Made by a program: the position numbers and the translations under genes. The notes beneath the pieces are model-generated. The model was not told where the DNA came from. It did no database searches and saw only the letters and a list, made by a program, of their open reading frames with translations. A DNA stretch of 64,000 nucleotides from Isoperla grammatica (lineage: Eukaryota; Arthropoda; Insecta; Plecoptera; Perlodidae): assembly GCA_945910005.1 (NCBI GenBank), contig OX246744.1, forward strand, positions 4,392,350 to 4,456,349, written 5' to 3'. This document shows, in pieces, positions 1-12,962 of the stretch (positions are counted from its first letter, which is position 1; every line of letters starts with the position of its first letter).

Positions 1-204
<204 letters not shown>

Positions 205-302
205 ACCCTTCCTTGTTCTCTGCTTGTTTATCCATCTCGAGCACATTACACGCAACAAGTTGTCAGTTGATCAACATTGTCCCAGCGACTGTCACATAGT
301 TA

Positions 303-837
303 CCTCGCACCCACTCTTTACATTATACAATAATTACACTATAATTACATTCCTGTACTCACATCACTGCCGCGGTCAAGGCTATTAGAGATGGTTTGTT
401 TGCGTGAGCGAAGTGAGCCATCCGACTGTCACTCTTACCTCGCACCCACTCTTTACATTATACAATAATTACACTATAATTACATTCCTGTACTCACATC
501 ACTGCCGCGGTCAAGGCTATTAGAGATGGTTTGTTTGCGTGAGCGAAGTGAGCCATCCGACTGTCACTCTTACCTCGCACCCACTCTTTACATTATACAA
601 TAATTACACTATAATTACATTCCTGTACTCACATCACTGCCGCGGTCAAGGCTATTAGAGATGGTTTGTTTGCGTGAGCGAAGTGAGCCATCCGACTGTC
701 ACTCTTACCTCGCACCCACTCTTTACATTATACAATAATTACACTATAATTACATTCCTGTACTCACATCACTGCCGCGGTCAAGGCTATTAGAGATGGT
801 TTGTTTGGGTGAGCGAAGTGAGCCATCCGACTTTGTT
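303..837. repeat. 135-bp tandem repeat, 4 copies
   Basis: Four near-identical direct copies start at about 301, 436, 571 and 706, each opening with TACCTCGCACCCACTC and closing with GAGCGAAGTGAGCCATCC. The very low divergence implies recent amplification or homogenisation. The first copy has a slightly different lead-in (CTGTCACATAGT). Confidence 0.95.
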
Positions 838-2016
838 GACCGACATTTTATCACCGTAGTAACATTCTATTTTATGTAAGTTATTTATAAAGTACCACAC
901 TTCTAATATGGTGAGACTATAAACACTATAAAAACCCCGCGATAGTATATTTAATATTTTACCAATATCATGAAAAGGTAGACATTATTAAAAAAGTGTT
1001 AAGTTTCCAAATTGTGGTTTCGTTAGAAAAAAAAACTGGATTTAAATGTTTCAATATTTTTATAGTTAACAGGTAGTTAGTTATTACGTTAAATTATTTT
1101 AAATTGACAGTTACAATGGTAATGATCAAAATATTTGTCATTTTTTAAATCTAATTTTAAGTGTTTACGAAAATACACTACCATGGCATTTACATCTTGT
1201 TTAGTATTATGTAGCGATCTCAAGATATAACTTTAAAAACTATTAGTTTTACCCGGTCTATATAAAGTAGAACTACTCATTGCAATTAAGATTGAATTTT
1301 GTAAAAAAAAAAAAACGTATTTTGTTTTTGGATGTTATTTTGTTATGTTGTTGTGCGATAATTTACATTTTATATCGTTCAGTATTGTTTAACCTTTAAT
1401 TATTGTATTTGTCATTTACATTAGTTTCGTAAGTTATATAATAAACATAAGATAATAAATAAATGAAATAAATTAGAAAGAAGCAAGAAAACACGAACGA
1501 GCCATCGCCATCGCTGAAGAATTGAGTTGTTCAGTTGTCAGGTTGTCAGATTGTTATGTTTGTGTGTGTAATCACCCAGTTAGTCCTGCTAATCATCAGA
1601 CACACATCGGCCTTATGTTCTCTTTCTAGGACACTCATTATCTCTACAGTGCTAACTACGCATTAAACCAATCACTTCTTGAAGGTACGTTAAGCGTCCT
1701 TGAACTGGTACACAACTTAAATGGGTGACCGCTTAGGTGGTCAGTATAAAAAAAACATTACTCATTTGTATTTTGTGATACATAATTCCTCTCTATAATC
1801 CATTGACGCAACATTAATCTGTTAATGCATCACTTTGTTGCAACATAGTTACAATTAGAATTATATTGCGTTGTTTGTACAACATCACTTCCTCATCCAA
1901 GTTGTTTGTTTTTCAATTGATGTCTTGTTTATTACTATTGACGTTGACAATATTCCAATGCACTTGGCTCATGCTATACAAAGATATTAATTAGTATGTC
2001 TACACACGGGTAGAGG
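838..2016. other. AT-rich non-coding stretch
   Basis: No open frame of note, no RNA gene and no clear repeat structure beyond poly-A/T runs. Confidence 0.6.
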
Positions 2017-2097
2017 TGGGTGGCTAAGTAGTGACACGTGAGACGCAAATTATGGAGGTCACCGGTTCGATTCCGATAACTGGTAATGATTCTTGAC
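2017..2097 (+). mobile_element. tRNA-like SINE head fragment
   Basis: Contains an A-box-like TGGCTAAGTAGT and a B-box-like GGTTCGATTCC about 40 bp apart. It resembles the head of the SINE family better preserved at 32.87 kb. It is truncated on the 3' side where the neighbouring MITE begins, and it does not make a clean tRNA cloverleaf. Confidence 0.55.
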
Positions 2098-2469
2098 TAT
2101 AGGGAGTATTCACGTGACGTCACATCGGCCATATTGGAAGCCACCTATAGTACTATTTCAAGTTTCATTTAGCTGTCAATAGAAAACGAATAATATTGTT
2201 TACGGGGAAATATGACAAGTTTGAACACGTTCATCCCCCGATAAAGTGTACGAAAATGATTATTGTATGCATTTGTAAACGATTAAAAGAGTAATCGAGA
2301 CAAAAGAGTTTGTTTATGTTGATTTTAAGTGATAATAGCAAACCAAAGTTAGTGAACAGTTGAATTTGCATCAAACGCCAGCTGAAACATAGTAACAATG
2401 AAGTACCAATCACAGCTATTTTTGCCTACGATGTAGCCACCATGCGCAATACGTGAATATACCCTATAG
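2097..2469. mobile_element. MITE (family B, TIR with CACGTGACGTCAC)
   Basis: About 373 bp bounded by inverted termini: CTATAGGGAGTATTCACGT on the left and ACGTGAATATACCCTATAG on the right. Just inside the left end are a CRE octamer TGACGTCA and a TCGGCCATATTGGAAGCCACC-like tract, partly mirrored near the right end. There is no coding capacity. Terminal fragments of the same family are at 32.07, 34.37 and 49.03 kb. Confidence 0.75.
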
Positions 2470-3042
2470 AGTTCGTTCAGGGTTTTCATCAGGTAACATT
2501 AGCAGAATACTAGGTAGAGCTCACAGGGCCACACGCCTAGGACTTGCACCCCAATCGCTTGAGCCACCTCGTTCACAAATCTTTGACTAGTAACACCAAA
2601 AGACAACAATGAAACAAATGAATTTAATCGATAGACAAACAACAAGCTGTCAAAAAATAATTTCTTTTGATTTTGGAAAACAAAACAAAAAACAAACAAA
2701 TACCTATACAAAACTTTCACTAAGTCGTTGTCCATGGTTAAAAGTTTTAAATGGCGAGCAGTTACTATTGCTACACTTGTTTTTATTTGTATTTTTGCAA
2801 TTTTATTATTTAGACAGCTGATTGTTTGTCCATCAGTTCAATTAATTTGTTTCATTGTTGTAGTCCGGATGTGACTTCAGTTGCGGGTTCCCTATAAATA
2901 TCGGATTGGTAGCCTTGCTGTCAACGAAATAAAGATTCAAAAATCGTGTTTTCTACCAGTCACCATCGATTGAGAGTCGTTCGTTTGTATATATTTTAAT
3001 AGGTACCACTTTTAAAATTGAATTTGTCGGTAGATACACCAG

Positions 3043-3215
3043 ACAGATATTATCAGGGTCTGCGGGTTACGAAAACAAATGTGAAAATTTAATTGTTTTT
3101 GGATTAAATCTGATAATGCAATAACATCATATTTTCTCATTTAATCTAAACTTAATGAATTATGAGTGTAATGTTTGTTTTTGTCTGTAGAACCTGATAA
3201 TATCTGTCGGTCTCA
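3043..3215. mobile_element. small foldback/MITE
   Basis: The left end CCAGACAGATATTATCAGG is mirrored by CCTGATAATATCTGTCGGT on the right, with AT-rich DNA between. A diverged relative is at about 56.53-56.73 kb. Non-coding. Confidence 0.65.
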
Positions 3216-3297
3216 CAATTTCGATTTTAAAGTTGTTTTAAACGAACCGAAAACCTAAAATTCGCGCACTCTTCCGCCGCAGATTCTAACTGTTATT

Positions 3298-3632
3298 AGG
3301 TTTGTTCGTTTGTCCTGCCTCAACAGGAGTATTTTACGCCAGGAGTAATCCGTAAATACGTCACTGTAACGGATATGGGAGTAGAAATCACAGTTACTCC
3401 CACTTGGACAAAAAAACAGAGTTGTCACAGTTGAGATCGTTTCAGTTCTTCCTCCTACTCCTACTCGGGAAGCAGGTGTAAAAACCTTACTCCCATCACA
3501 GTTGTAGTAAGTTACCACTGGACAAAAGAACTTGTCGCAGTTACTCCCATCACACTTACTCCAGGACAGAAAAACGGGATTTTCGTAATACCGTACTCCT
3601 GGAGTAGTGAGCACAGGACAAACGAACAAAGC
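3298..3632. mobile_element. MITE with TTTGTTCGTTTGTCCTG termini
   Basis: Inverted ends TTTGTTCGTTTGTCCTG (left) and CAGGACAAACGAACAAA (right) enclose DNA with repeated ACTCC/GGAGT motifs. A 124-codon open frame on the minus strand coincides with the element; it has no recognisable domain and I regard it as fortuitous. Confidence 0.75.
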
Positions 3633-3639
3633 TATTCTC

Positions 3640-3790
3640 AGGACTTAAGGTGGAATGCAGAGTCGAGTTAAGTATGTGATTTGTTTATGGTTGCTATGAA
3701 GTTTGTTCTTCTCATGGAAAATAGTATGTAATGAAACAATTCCATAGCAACAAATCCTGTACTTAACTTGACAGTTTGTGCATATAGGTC
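3640..3790. mobile_element. MITE copy (family H)
   Basis: Partly self-complementary: TTGTTTATGGTTGCTATG versus CATAGCAACAAAT. It matches, in reverse orientation, the segment at 63.09-63.24 kb, including the GAATGCAGAGTC and TAAGTATGTGATTTG parts. Confidence 0.65.
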
Positions 3791-4742
3791 TAAAAGTTTT
3801 GTGAAACCATGACAAGATAATCTATGAAGACAGACAATATACCTTTTCAGAATTGATCTAGGACCCTTCTTAGATAGAGATAATCACGGCTCTCTAGATC
3901 TTCAATGAAAATAATACACAACAGTGAAAAATGCACCTTAACATAACTATCAAGGACCCTTAGATAGAGCTAATCACGACTTTCTAGATCAATACTGCAA
4001 ATCATCTATTCACTCAGAAAATATCCTCACTCACCTTATAGACTGTTGATCACCCGTTAAAGTCAACTCGTTAGATCCTGATTGATCAAAAGATTTTAGT
4101 TGACGCGTTGTTGTAGTTGTTTTTCTTGTTGTTGAATAAATCACCTTAACACTTCTTGTTGCACTTTTTAACTCGCCCGTTTTTACTCTCCGCGTTTGGC
4201 CCTTTCCACAACTTTTTTTACTTACAGTGTTTTTGTTGGAAACGGTTTTCCAGCAGACACGCCATAGATCGTAGCTATCACTTTCTTTGAAGAAGATGAA
4301 CTTTAATATTTTTTTTTTCCGAAACGATTTCTGAAACTGAATATTTTATTTTGAACAAGTTAACACTTTATACGTTCCATATCAATGTCGATATTTTTAA
4401 CTGCCACATATCACCTGACAGTTTGGTCCATATTATATCGTGAACGCTTGGCTCGTACGTATGGTGTGTCCACAGATACATTCACTTGACGTACTGAAGG
4501 CGCGTGGCACTACCGCGCATTCATTCACAGTCGCAACTGACACTGCAGCGTCTTACAACTGATATTCACCTGTTTGTCAGGTAAGACAGTGCCGGGTACG
4601 ACGCGATATGACTGTGTGGGTGATTGGTGTAGTAACTGGTAGTACACCGAGATTGTATGTTTGTAGTTCTGTCGCTGTACGCTTCATGTCTCTCAGCGCT
4701 AGTGGTCGTGTGTGCCTTGCTAACGATAACGCAACTGTCTCA
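3791..4742. other. non-coding stretch
   Basis: No supported gene. A short direct repeat, AGATAGAG(A/C)TAATCACG, occurs at about 3875 and 3965, and again at about 22.73 and 22.86 kb, so it is a low-copy repeat. Confidence 0.5.
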
Positions 4743-5032
4743 TGGTCGTTTCACACAAGTGTTTAAGGTTTAAGATTTAAGATTGAACTATAGGAAAACA
4801 ACGTTAGCGTTCACATCTAGTGCTAGTTTTAAGAGCCAGTGTTTAAGGTGACTAAGATTCAACTTTAGACCTGGAATGTTTAGAGCAGCCAATGAGAGGT
4901 GACATTTTATAAATTCGGCCAATTGTAGCCATCCTACTAAAGCAGTTAGAGAAATTCGTTTCTTAGAACAGAATCTTAAATTATAAACCTTAAATGCTTC
5001 AACATTTGTGTGAATCCACTATAAGAAACAAG
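4743..5032. mobile_element. MITE copy (family F, TTTAAGGTTTAAGATTTAAG ends)
   Basis: The left end reads CACACAAGTGTTTAAGG then TTTAAGATTTAAG; the right end has the complement, TCTTAAATTATAAACCTTAA, then TTTGTGTGAA. The interior shares GGCCAATTGTAGCCATCCTA with relatives at 26.36-26.61 and about 41.40-41.60 kb. Non-coding. Confidence 0.65.
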
Positions 5033-5491
5033 AAACACGAAAGCTTTTTAGTGAATTGTCTTTTAATTCTGAACGCTGTCTGTCCGTATATGTATCTAAT
5101 TATCTAATAGTTATCTACACTGTGAAACACCCCGTTTTCTGTCTATGATAATATGCTTTACACTGCTTTGAAATTGTCAAAAATAAACCGAAATGTACCA
5201 TCCTCAAGAGAATTTAGTGCTATTTCTTAGGAATGTTTCTTTGTTTTAATTTAATATTTTCGTGTTTTCAAATTGATTAATTTATTTAAGTGTTGTTTTG
5301 TAACACACTTTACCAAGTAAATAAACACATCCGAAAAAGAAAGATGTACATATTCTATGAACATAGGAACATTCATAAGATAGAACACTAAATTATCTTT
5401 GAGGTGAATTTTTTTCTTTTAATTTTTGACGATTTTAAAGCATGTTAAAGCAAACAGACAGATATCGAATAAAATAAATAAATAAAAATAA

Positions 5492-5762
5492 ATTCACATT
5501 TAGCGTCTACCCACTCAGTAACTAAATTGATTTTCAGTGGGGGACTTTAATTTAAAGTGACTAAACCAACCCTGTAGGCTTCGAACACCATCGACGAGTG
5601 AGCGATAACCAATCGAAGACCGATATTTCAAATACGAAACATATGAATCAGTGATTGGACAGTACGAACACCTGCGGACAAATGCCAGAATCAACAAGGC
5701 CGATTCAGAACAACTTTGAATTTATTGAGTGCTTCGTTGCTAGGACGGCTCCAAAGTCACCG
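5492..5762 (-). mobile_element. interspersed repeat R1, near full length
   Basis: One of at least eight copies of a family of about 280 bp. Oriented forward it starts GGTGACTTTGGAGCCGTCC and ends GAGTGGGTAGACTCTAAAT, followed by (ATTT)n. The short 3' tandem tail suggests retroposition (SINE, or the 3' end of a LINE), but no pol III boxes were seen. The small frames in it are repeat-derived. Confidence 0.8.
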
Positions 5763-6520
5763 AGGTTTCCGCAGCGTAGGTGAAAATACAGCGCTCAAAG
5801 TAGGTCCTATATGTATATCCCTACGTAAAATAATAACCTAGCGTACTTTGATTTTAATAGCTTAACACTATCAGTTTTTTTTTGTGGGCTCAGTACACAA
5901 AGCGGCCCATCTAAAAACAGTTACAAACACTCATTAACAACTCCATGAACATTTCCTTTGCGACTAAAAAAATAATGAAGCGTTGTCAAAGGTAAAATGT
6001 GACAAAATATACTTTATACATTTTTTTTAAAACGATATTCGTATTACATTTCAAAAACAGTACATGATTTCAAATACTTTTATTTTTAGCCCTCAGTCGA
6101 GTTGAAAAAAACCAGATCAATGACGCAGGAAACGATAAACTGGTAATTCCTAATGGTTTCTTTTGCCCCTTCCTCCTCAATTTCCTGAAAAGTTTCCTTT
6201 GTTGTAACTTCTGTTAATGATAAATTTTAAGAGTAAAAGGGACCCAACTCGATAAGTTCAGGGTATTTTTTGTTTGTTTTGATATCCTGAGCTATTGAAA
6301 AAGTGATTCCTAAGCGGAATTTGGATTTTTACCAGCTCAGCAATGAATTTAAAAACGGTTACATAATATAAATTGTACGACTCTTATTTTAACCTTGTAG
6401 TATATAGGTTCTCCAGGGCAAACATCCCATTGACACTGTGCGGTTCGTACTAACCTCAATGTAACTAGCCTCATGCTTACAAACACCAGGAATCTGTTGA
6501 TTCTTGTTGAATAGCATAGC
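5763..6520. other. non-coding stretch
   Basis: No gene, RNA or clear repeat was identified. Confidence 0.5.
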
Positions 6521-6686
6521 ATAGTTGTCCCAAGACTACCTTACACATGTTTTCGTCACAGGCGACTGGTTCGTAGCCAATCAGCGATCGGTATTGGCGC
6601 TTGTGTGTCTCGGGCGGTTCGCTGGTTGGCTACGACTGCCCCGGATGTGACGAAAGCAGGTGTTAAGTAATCTTGGGTCCACTATA
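6521..6686. mobile_element. MITE (family C) with long inverted arms
   Basis: The two halves are imperfect inverted repeats of about 65 bp: CTTACACATGTTTTCGTCAC then TCGTAGCCAATCAGCG, mirrored by CGCTGGTTGGCTACGA then GTGACGAAAGCAGGTGTT. A second copy in the opposite orientation is at 62.81-62.95 kb, beside orcokinin exon 4. Confidence 0.8.
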
Positions 6687-6879
6687 GCTCTCGGGATCAC
6701 CAAAGCACCACGATAAGAAAGAGATCCCTGGGCAAGATAAGCCTTCAGTAAAAACTCTTTAAATTTAAGTGGATATAAAACAAGGTATCAATTCAAAAAC
6801 ACGTGACATATTTATGATCCATATTGTATTAAATCACCGTAGCAGCGATAATGCAACTCGTAATCGTATTACTGCAATC

Positions 6880-9405
6880 GCACCGTTACGTTCCTGGTAA
6901 CCATAGCAGCTATAAACCGCCTTTTCAAGGTTGCAGTCTCAACGCATTCTAGTAGCGAGTTAGATAACCGACAATCGCACCAGGTAACTATGGCAACCAT
7001 GCACCGCCTTTCCAAGGTTGCAGCCTCAACGCATTCTAGTAGCGATCTAGATAACCGACAATCGCACCAGGTAACCGTGGCAACCATGCGCCGCCATTTC
7101 AAGGTTGCAGCCTCAACGCATTCTAGTAGCGATTTAGATAACCAACAATCGCACCAGGTAACTATGGCAACCATGCACCGCCTTTTCAAGGTTGCAGTCT
7201 CAACGCATTCTAGTAGCGATTAAGATAACCGACAATCACACCAGGTAACCGTGGCAACCATGCAGCGCCTTTTCAAGGTTGCAGCCTCAACGCATTCTAG
7301 TAGCGATTTAGATAACCGACAATCGCACCAGGTAACCGTGGCAACCATGCAGCGCCTTTTCAAGGTTGCAGCCTCAACGCATTCTAGTAGCGATTTAGAT
7401 AACCGACAATCGCACCAGGTAACCGTGGCAACCATGCGCCGCCTTTTCAAGGTTGCAGCCTCAACGCATTCTAGTAGCGATTTAGATAACCGACAATCGC
7501 ACCAGGTAACCGTGGCAACCATGCATCGCCTTTTCAAGGTTGCAGCCTCAACGCATTCTAGTAGCGATTTAGATAACCGACAATCACACCAGGTAACTAT
7601 GGCAACCATGCACTGTCTTTTCAAGGTTGCAGCCTCAACGCATTCTAGTAGCGATCTAGATAACCGACAATAGCACCAGGTAACTATGGCAACCATGCAC
7701 CGTCTTTTCAAGGTTGCAGCCTCAACGCATTCTAGTAGCGATTTAGATAACCGACAATTGCAACGTTCCATTCCGGTAACCGTGGCAACTATGCATCGCC
7801 TTTTCAAGGTTGCAGCCTCAACGCATTCTAGTAGCGATCTAGATAACCGACAATAGCACCAGGTAACTATGGCAACCATGCACCGTCTTTTCAAGGTTGC
7901 AGCCTCAGCGCATTCTAGTAGCGATTTAGATAACCGACAATCGCACCAGGTAACTATGGCAACCATGCACCGCCATTTCAAGGTTGCAGCCTCAACGCAT
8001 TCTAGTAGCGATTTAGATAACCGACAATCGCACCAGGTAACTATGGCAACCATGCACCGCCATTTCAAGGTTGCAGCCTCAACGCATTCTAGTAGCGATT
8101 TAGATAACCGACAATCACACCAGGTAAACCATGGCAACCATGCATCGCCATTTCAAGGTTGCAGCCTCAGCGCATTCTAGTAGCGATTTAGATAACCGAC
8201 AATCGCACCAGGTAACTATGGCAACCATGCACCGTCTTTTCAAGGTTGCAGCCTCAACGCATTCTAGTAGCGATTTAGATAACCGACAATCGCACCAGGT
8301 AACTATGGCAACCATGCACCGCCTTTTCAAGGTTGCAGCCTCAACGCATTCTAGTAGCGAGTTAGATAACCGACAATCACACCAGGTAACCGTGGCAACC
8401 ATGTACCGCCTTTTCAAGGTTGCAGCCTCAACGCATTCTAGTAGCGATTTAGATAACCGACAATCGCAACAGGTAACCGTGGCAACTATACACCGCCTTT
8501 TCAAGGTTGCAGCCTCAACGCATTCTAGTAGCGATTTAGATAACCGTCAATTGCAACGTTCCATTTCGGTAACTATGGCAACCATGCACTGCCTTTTCAA
8601 GGTTGCAGCCTCAACGCATTCTAGTAGCGATTTAGATAACCGTCAATTGCAACGTTCCATTTCGGTAACTATGGCAACCATGCACTGCCTTTTCAAGGTT
8701 GCAGCCTCAACGCATTCTAGTAGCGATTTAGATAACCGACAATCGCACCAGGTAACAATGGCAACTATACACCGCCTTTTCAAGGTTACATCCTCAACGC
8801 ATTCTAGTAGCGATTTAGATAACCGACAATCGCACCAGGTAACAATGGCAACTATACACCGCCTTTTCAAGGTTACATCCTCAACGCATTCTAGTAGCGA
8901 TTTAGATAACCGACAATCGCACCAGGTAACAATGGCAACTATACACCGCCTTTTCAAGGTTACATCCTCAACGCATTCTAGTAGCGATTTAGATAACCGA
9001 CAATCGCACCAGGTAACAATGGCAACTATACACCGCCTTTTCAAGGTTACATCCTCAACGCATTCTAGTAGCGATTTAGATAACCAACAATCGCACCAGG
9101 TAACTATGGCAACCATGCACTGCCTTTTCAAGGTTGCAGCCTCAACGCATTCTAGTAGCGATTTAGATAGCCAACAATCGTACCAGGTAACCGTGTCAAC
9201 CATGCATCGCCCTTTCAAGGTTGCAGTCCCAACGCATTCTAGTAGCGATTTAGATAACCAACAATCGCACCAGGTAACTATGGCAACCATGCCCCGCCTT
9301 TTCAAGGTTGCAGCCTCAACGCATTCTAGTAGCGATCTAGATAACCAACAATCGCACCAGGTAACTATGGCAACCATGCAGCGCCTTTTCAAGGCCAGAT
9401 GAAGC
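6880..9405. repeat. 87-bp minisatellite, about 29 units
   Basis: A 2.5-kb direct tandem array with consensus core CAACGCATTCTAGTAGCGAT and conserved CAAGGTTGCAGCC. Most units are 87 bp; a few carry an alternative segment with TTGCAACGTTCCATT that adds 6 bp. Because 87 is divisible by three, several frames stay open on both strands (up to 423 codons plus and 305 codons minus). The frames are mutually overlapping, have no signal or domain, and mutate without codon bias, so I do not call them genes. A sub-block near 8750-9060 with GGTTACATCC is locally homogenised. Confidence 0.95.
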
Positions 9406-11220
9406 GCATTCTAGTAGCGATTGAGATTACCTTGATACCGTTCTAGTTGCTGCCTCGAGTGGCCGACAGATGGCAGCACTGTTACACACCGTAAACACAC
9501 TCGCCGTCAAGTTGGCAATAACCCTCGCGGTCAAGAGCTGAACAAACGGGGCTGGACTGGGCTTATCTGTAGCTCCAGTTAAAAATAGAGTGGACGTATA
9601 CTGCTGACGAGAACTTTTGTAGAATAAGTAGCTACTACTATTGTTAATTATTAACCGTCGATTTCTTTACTGAAAATGTTTCAAAATTATCTAGCAGTAA
9701 AAAAGTAGCTAATCCTCTAAAGAATTTAGTATTATTAATTTTCGTGTCAGTGTGTTTGGCAATTAAATTGGCGTATTTTAATCATATCTCAATAATGACC
9801 ACCACATTACGATTTCTATTGGAAAAAACAAAAAACGAAACATAAAAATGTGTTAAGATATTTAAAATAGTATCGTTGGTATTTAAAAAGGTAAATTTGA
9901 AATGGTAATATGATAATTACAATAATACAGATATTTCTTCCATAGTATATGGTTCTTATGAATCTAAATTTGAGTCCGGTTCAAAATAAATATTTTGTGA
10001 ATTATTATTGAAGAAAACATTTACCTCATGAAAAGCAGTATATTCGAACCTACCACTTGAAAAAATTGACACAAATGCAATGAAAGTTTATTAAATACTA
10101 AGATAATATTATAGCTGTCAATCAACGGTTCAAGTGCTCAATGTATTGAACATTATGTACACTAGCGACTGACGTACGTAAAAGCAACTCTATCCTTTTA
10201 CGTCATAATGACGTCAAACTAAAATCAACCAATAACAGGGTTGAGAGTTTTTGTTTTCCACCTGGCTTGTAATTAGTTATAATGAGGTTAGCAGGCAGGA
10301 AAATGTAACAGGTCATCTACCTTGTTATTGTTTATTGATGTTGCCCGTTTTCTCGTCTATACTGTATGAAAATGATAGTCTGTGTTAAAATTAATAAGAA
10401 AGGCAATAAAAGAAACATTAGTTATAAGAAAATATGAAATAATAATTTTGCTTCTTAAATTGCTCGTTAAATCAAACACAATGTACATGGTTTTATTTAT
10501 CTAAGTGCTTTGTTAGCTATTCAAAAGTGATATTATCAATATTTTATTGTCTAAGTAAAACAGCTGAAAGAATGTGAACAGTCTTTCAATCCAAAACGTC
10601 CAGTGTATTAACCGGTATCTCTATTTTTAGAAAGCAATTCAATCTTGTATCTTAAATTGTCGGTGAAAACCACAATTGTTTAAGTGCACATTTGCTATTT
10701 GAGTCTTGATATGATTCGATGTTTTCCCATATCAATTCTTAATCGAATGTGATATTTTCGTTGTCGATAACGACCTCGAAACACTATGCAGGTTTAACTT
10801 GATATTTTTATATATCGATTCTTATAACCGAATGTGATATGTTCAATAATAAAAACGACATCAAGAAAATTTGCTGTGAAAGCTTTGATGATACGATTCG
10901 ATATTTTTCTAACATTGATTCATAATCAAATGTGATATTTTCTGACCTATGTCGTATCAACTTAATAGTCCATTGTCTCTGGCTTTGTATTAAGAGATGG
11001 ATCATAACAAATATCTTCCCAGTTTGCTTGGAGTGAAACGAAATAAAAGCTTCGAGACCGATCAGAAAAGGTATGTTTTATGATACCCGTTATTGCAATA
11101 TATGGAGGGAGTTCGAATTTTTGTTTTTGGAAGTGGAAAACAACACAATTTATAATAATAAATGCATCCAAAGCAATTAAATCAAAACTAGCAATCTGCA
11201 ATACTCGATGGAAAGACGGA
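9406..11220. other. AT-rich non-coding stretch
   Basis: No supported gene. It contains repeated AATGTGATAT motifs (10.69-10.95 kb, around ATATCGATTCTTAT-type words) that look like a decayed short tandem repeat. Confidence 0.5.
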
Positions 11221-11221
11221 T

Positions 11222-11476
11222 AAATGGATAGATGGATGGATGGATGGATGGATGGATGGATGGATGGATGGATGGATGGATGGATGGATGGATGGATGGA
11301 TGGATGGATGGATGGATGGATGGATGGATGGATGGATGGATGGATGGATGGATGGATGGATGGATGGATGGATGGATGGATGGATGGATGGATGGATGGA
11401 TGGATGGATGGATGGATGGATGGATGGATGGATGGATGGATGGATGGATGGATGGATGGATGGATGGATGGATGGA
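11222..11476. repeat. (GGAT)n microsatellite
   Basis: About 62 uninterrupted GGAT units. The three-frame WMDG and IHPS open frames are artefacts of this repeat. A (CT)n tract follows at about 11491-11513. Confidence 0.98.
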
Positions 11477-11513
11477 TAAGTGAATATTTTCTCTCTCTCT
11501 CTCTCTCTCTCTC

Positions 11514-12859
11514 CTCACTCTTACACAATTGGCATCCGACTTTCAATTCCAATATTTGCTTTAAGTAAAATTGACTTTTTAATTGAAATTTAATACCCTG
11601 TTAATTAGTTCTGATTGAAAACGTGCCGCTCGTTAAGTTGGAGTGGTACGCAATTTAATATTCAATTTGATATCCAAGCCCCTACCTAATAATAATTATT
11701 ATTTGTATTTTGACATGGACGTAACGCAAACCACTACCAAGTCTTCGCCAGTGAATGTTATCTAAGTAACAACTTTGCGCACGACAATATATTATTATTA
11801 GTTTTTTTTTTTTTTTAATGATGACTTAAGTTTCTCACTTTCTATTGTCAACATCAGCCATCAAACAAGGTATAGTTATCTCGACATATCTAGCAATGTT
11901 TAACCGTCATAGTTTATGAAAAGTGACGAATCTGACAAACACCAACTTAAGGCTTACTGTAACTTGTGCGGGTATAGTGGTACGAATATCAGTATGTCTG
12001 TTGGTAGGCGTTGGCAGGGTACATTACCATTACAAGCAGGGATTCTCTACTCCACGCACTAAAATAACGGCAAGCAGATACCGGGAAATGCCCTGGAAAA
12101 TTTCCTTTACCGACAGTCTCTCCGGTGAATTTTAAAGCTATGACTAAATTACTTGATTCGTCGATGAGTCTTTCACATTCTTTAACCTTATCGTAAGCCA
12201 TTGTAAAGTAATTCCACAGCAAACTTGTGGACGACACAGATGAGTGAGATACAGCCCAACGAAATGTCACTAACTTATTTATGACGTCAGCATTCACAAG
12301 GTTGCTGTGGAACTACTTCTTCTTAGTTCATGAGTGCGAGAGGGTCTATGTTTATCTACAGGGACGACTGTTTGTACAGTGTTGTCAGATCTAATGAAGC
12401 GACGTGGCTGGACGGGAAGACGACGCGTTATACTGTGACGTCACATGGCTAGTTAAGAGAGTTCGGCAGTAGCTTTAATGTTTGGTACTCAACTAACTAG
12501 TCTTAAACGAAGAGCCGGAATTACAAACAGCTAGAATGAAAATTAGTAGCTAATAACTAATGTTTTTACCATGGCAACCACCTATCAGAAGCCTTTAAAT
12601 CCGCCTAGTTGCGTATTAGCTGTTTGTAATACAGAGTCATAAACTAATTGTAGGTTATTAAACATAGTTACCCTCTGGTAACGTCAAATCTAAGTACATT
12701 AGTGACAAACCTGTTGAAAAAATTTGAATTATACAAAATATAAATTACTTTCGTCGAAAATATTCTACCGAAACACAAACCCCTTTAGTTGTTACTTAGT
12801 TGTCTAAAATAACAATAAAGAACTAAATATACATCAAGAGTCTATCCTCACAATAAAAA
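11514..12859. other. non-coding stretch with a foldback at 12519-12645
   Basis: No gene supported. A foldback is formed by AATTACAAACAGCTAGAAT and ATTAGCTGTTTGTAATAC. Two CRE octamers lie at 12282 and 12436. Confidence 0.5.
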
Positions 12860-12962
12860 GACTGATTTTCAGTGGCAGACTTTAATTTAAAGCGACTAAA
12901 CCAACCCTGTAGGCTCCGAACACCATCGACGAGTGAGCGATAACCAATCTAAGATCGATATA
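12860..12962 (-). mobile_element. R1 repeat, 3'-end fragment
   Basis: Matches the R1 family through GACTAAACCAACCCTGTAGG and CGAACACCATCGACGAGTGA, then breaks off after the AATCTAAGATCGATAT segment. The 5' half is missing. Confidence 0.75.

Noticed and set aside
3255..3629. 124-codon minus-strand ORF
   Set aside because: Coincides exactly with a MITE bounded by inverted repeats; no domain recognised.
8131..9402. 423-codon plus-strand open frame and 305/249-codon minus-strand frames
   Set aside because: They follow from an 87-bp tandem repeat with period divisible by three; both strands are open at once and there is no domain or signal.
11222..11568. WMDG/IHPS open frames of up to 196 codons
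   Set aside because: Pure GGAT microsatellite read in several frames.
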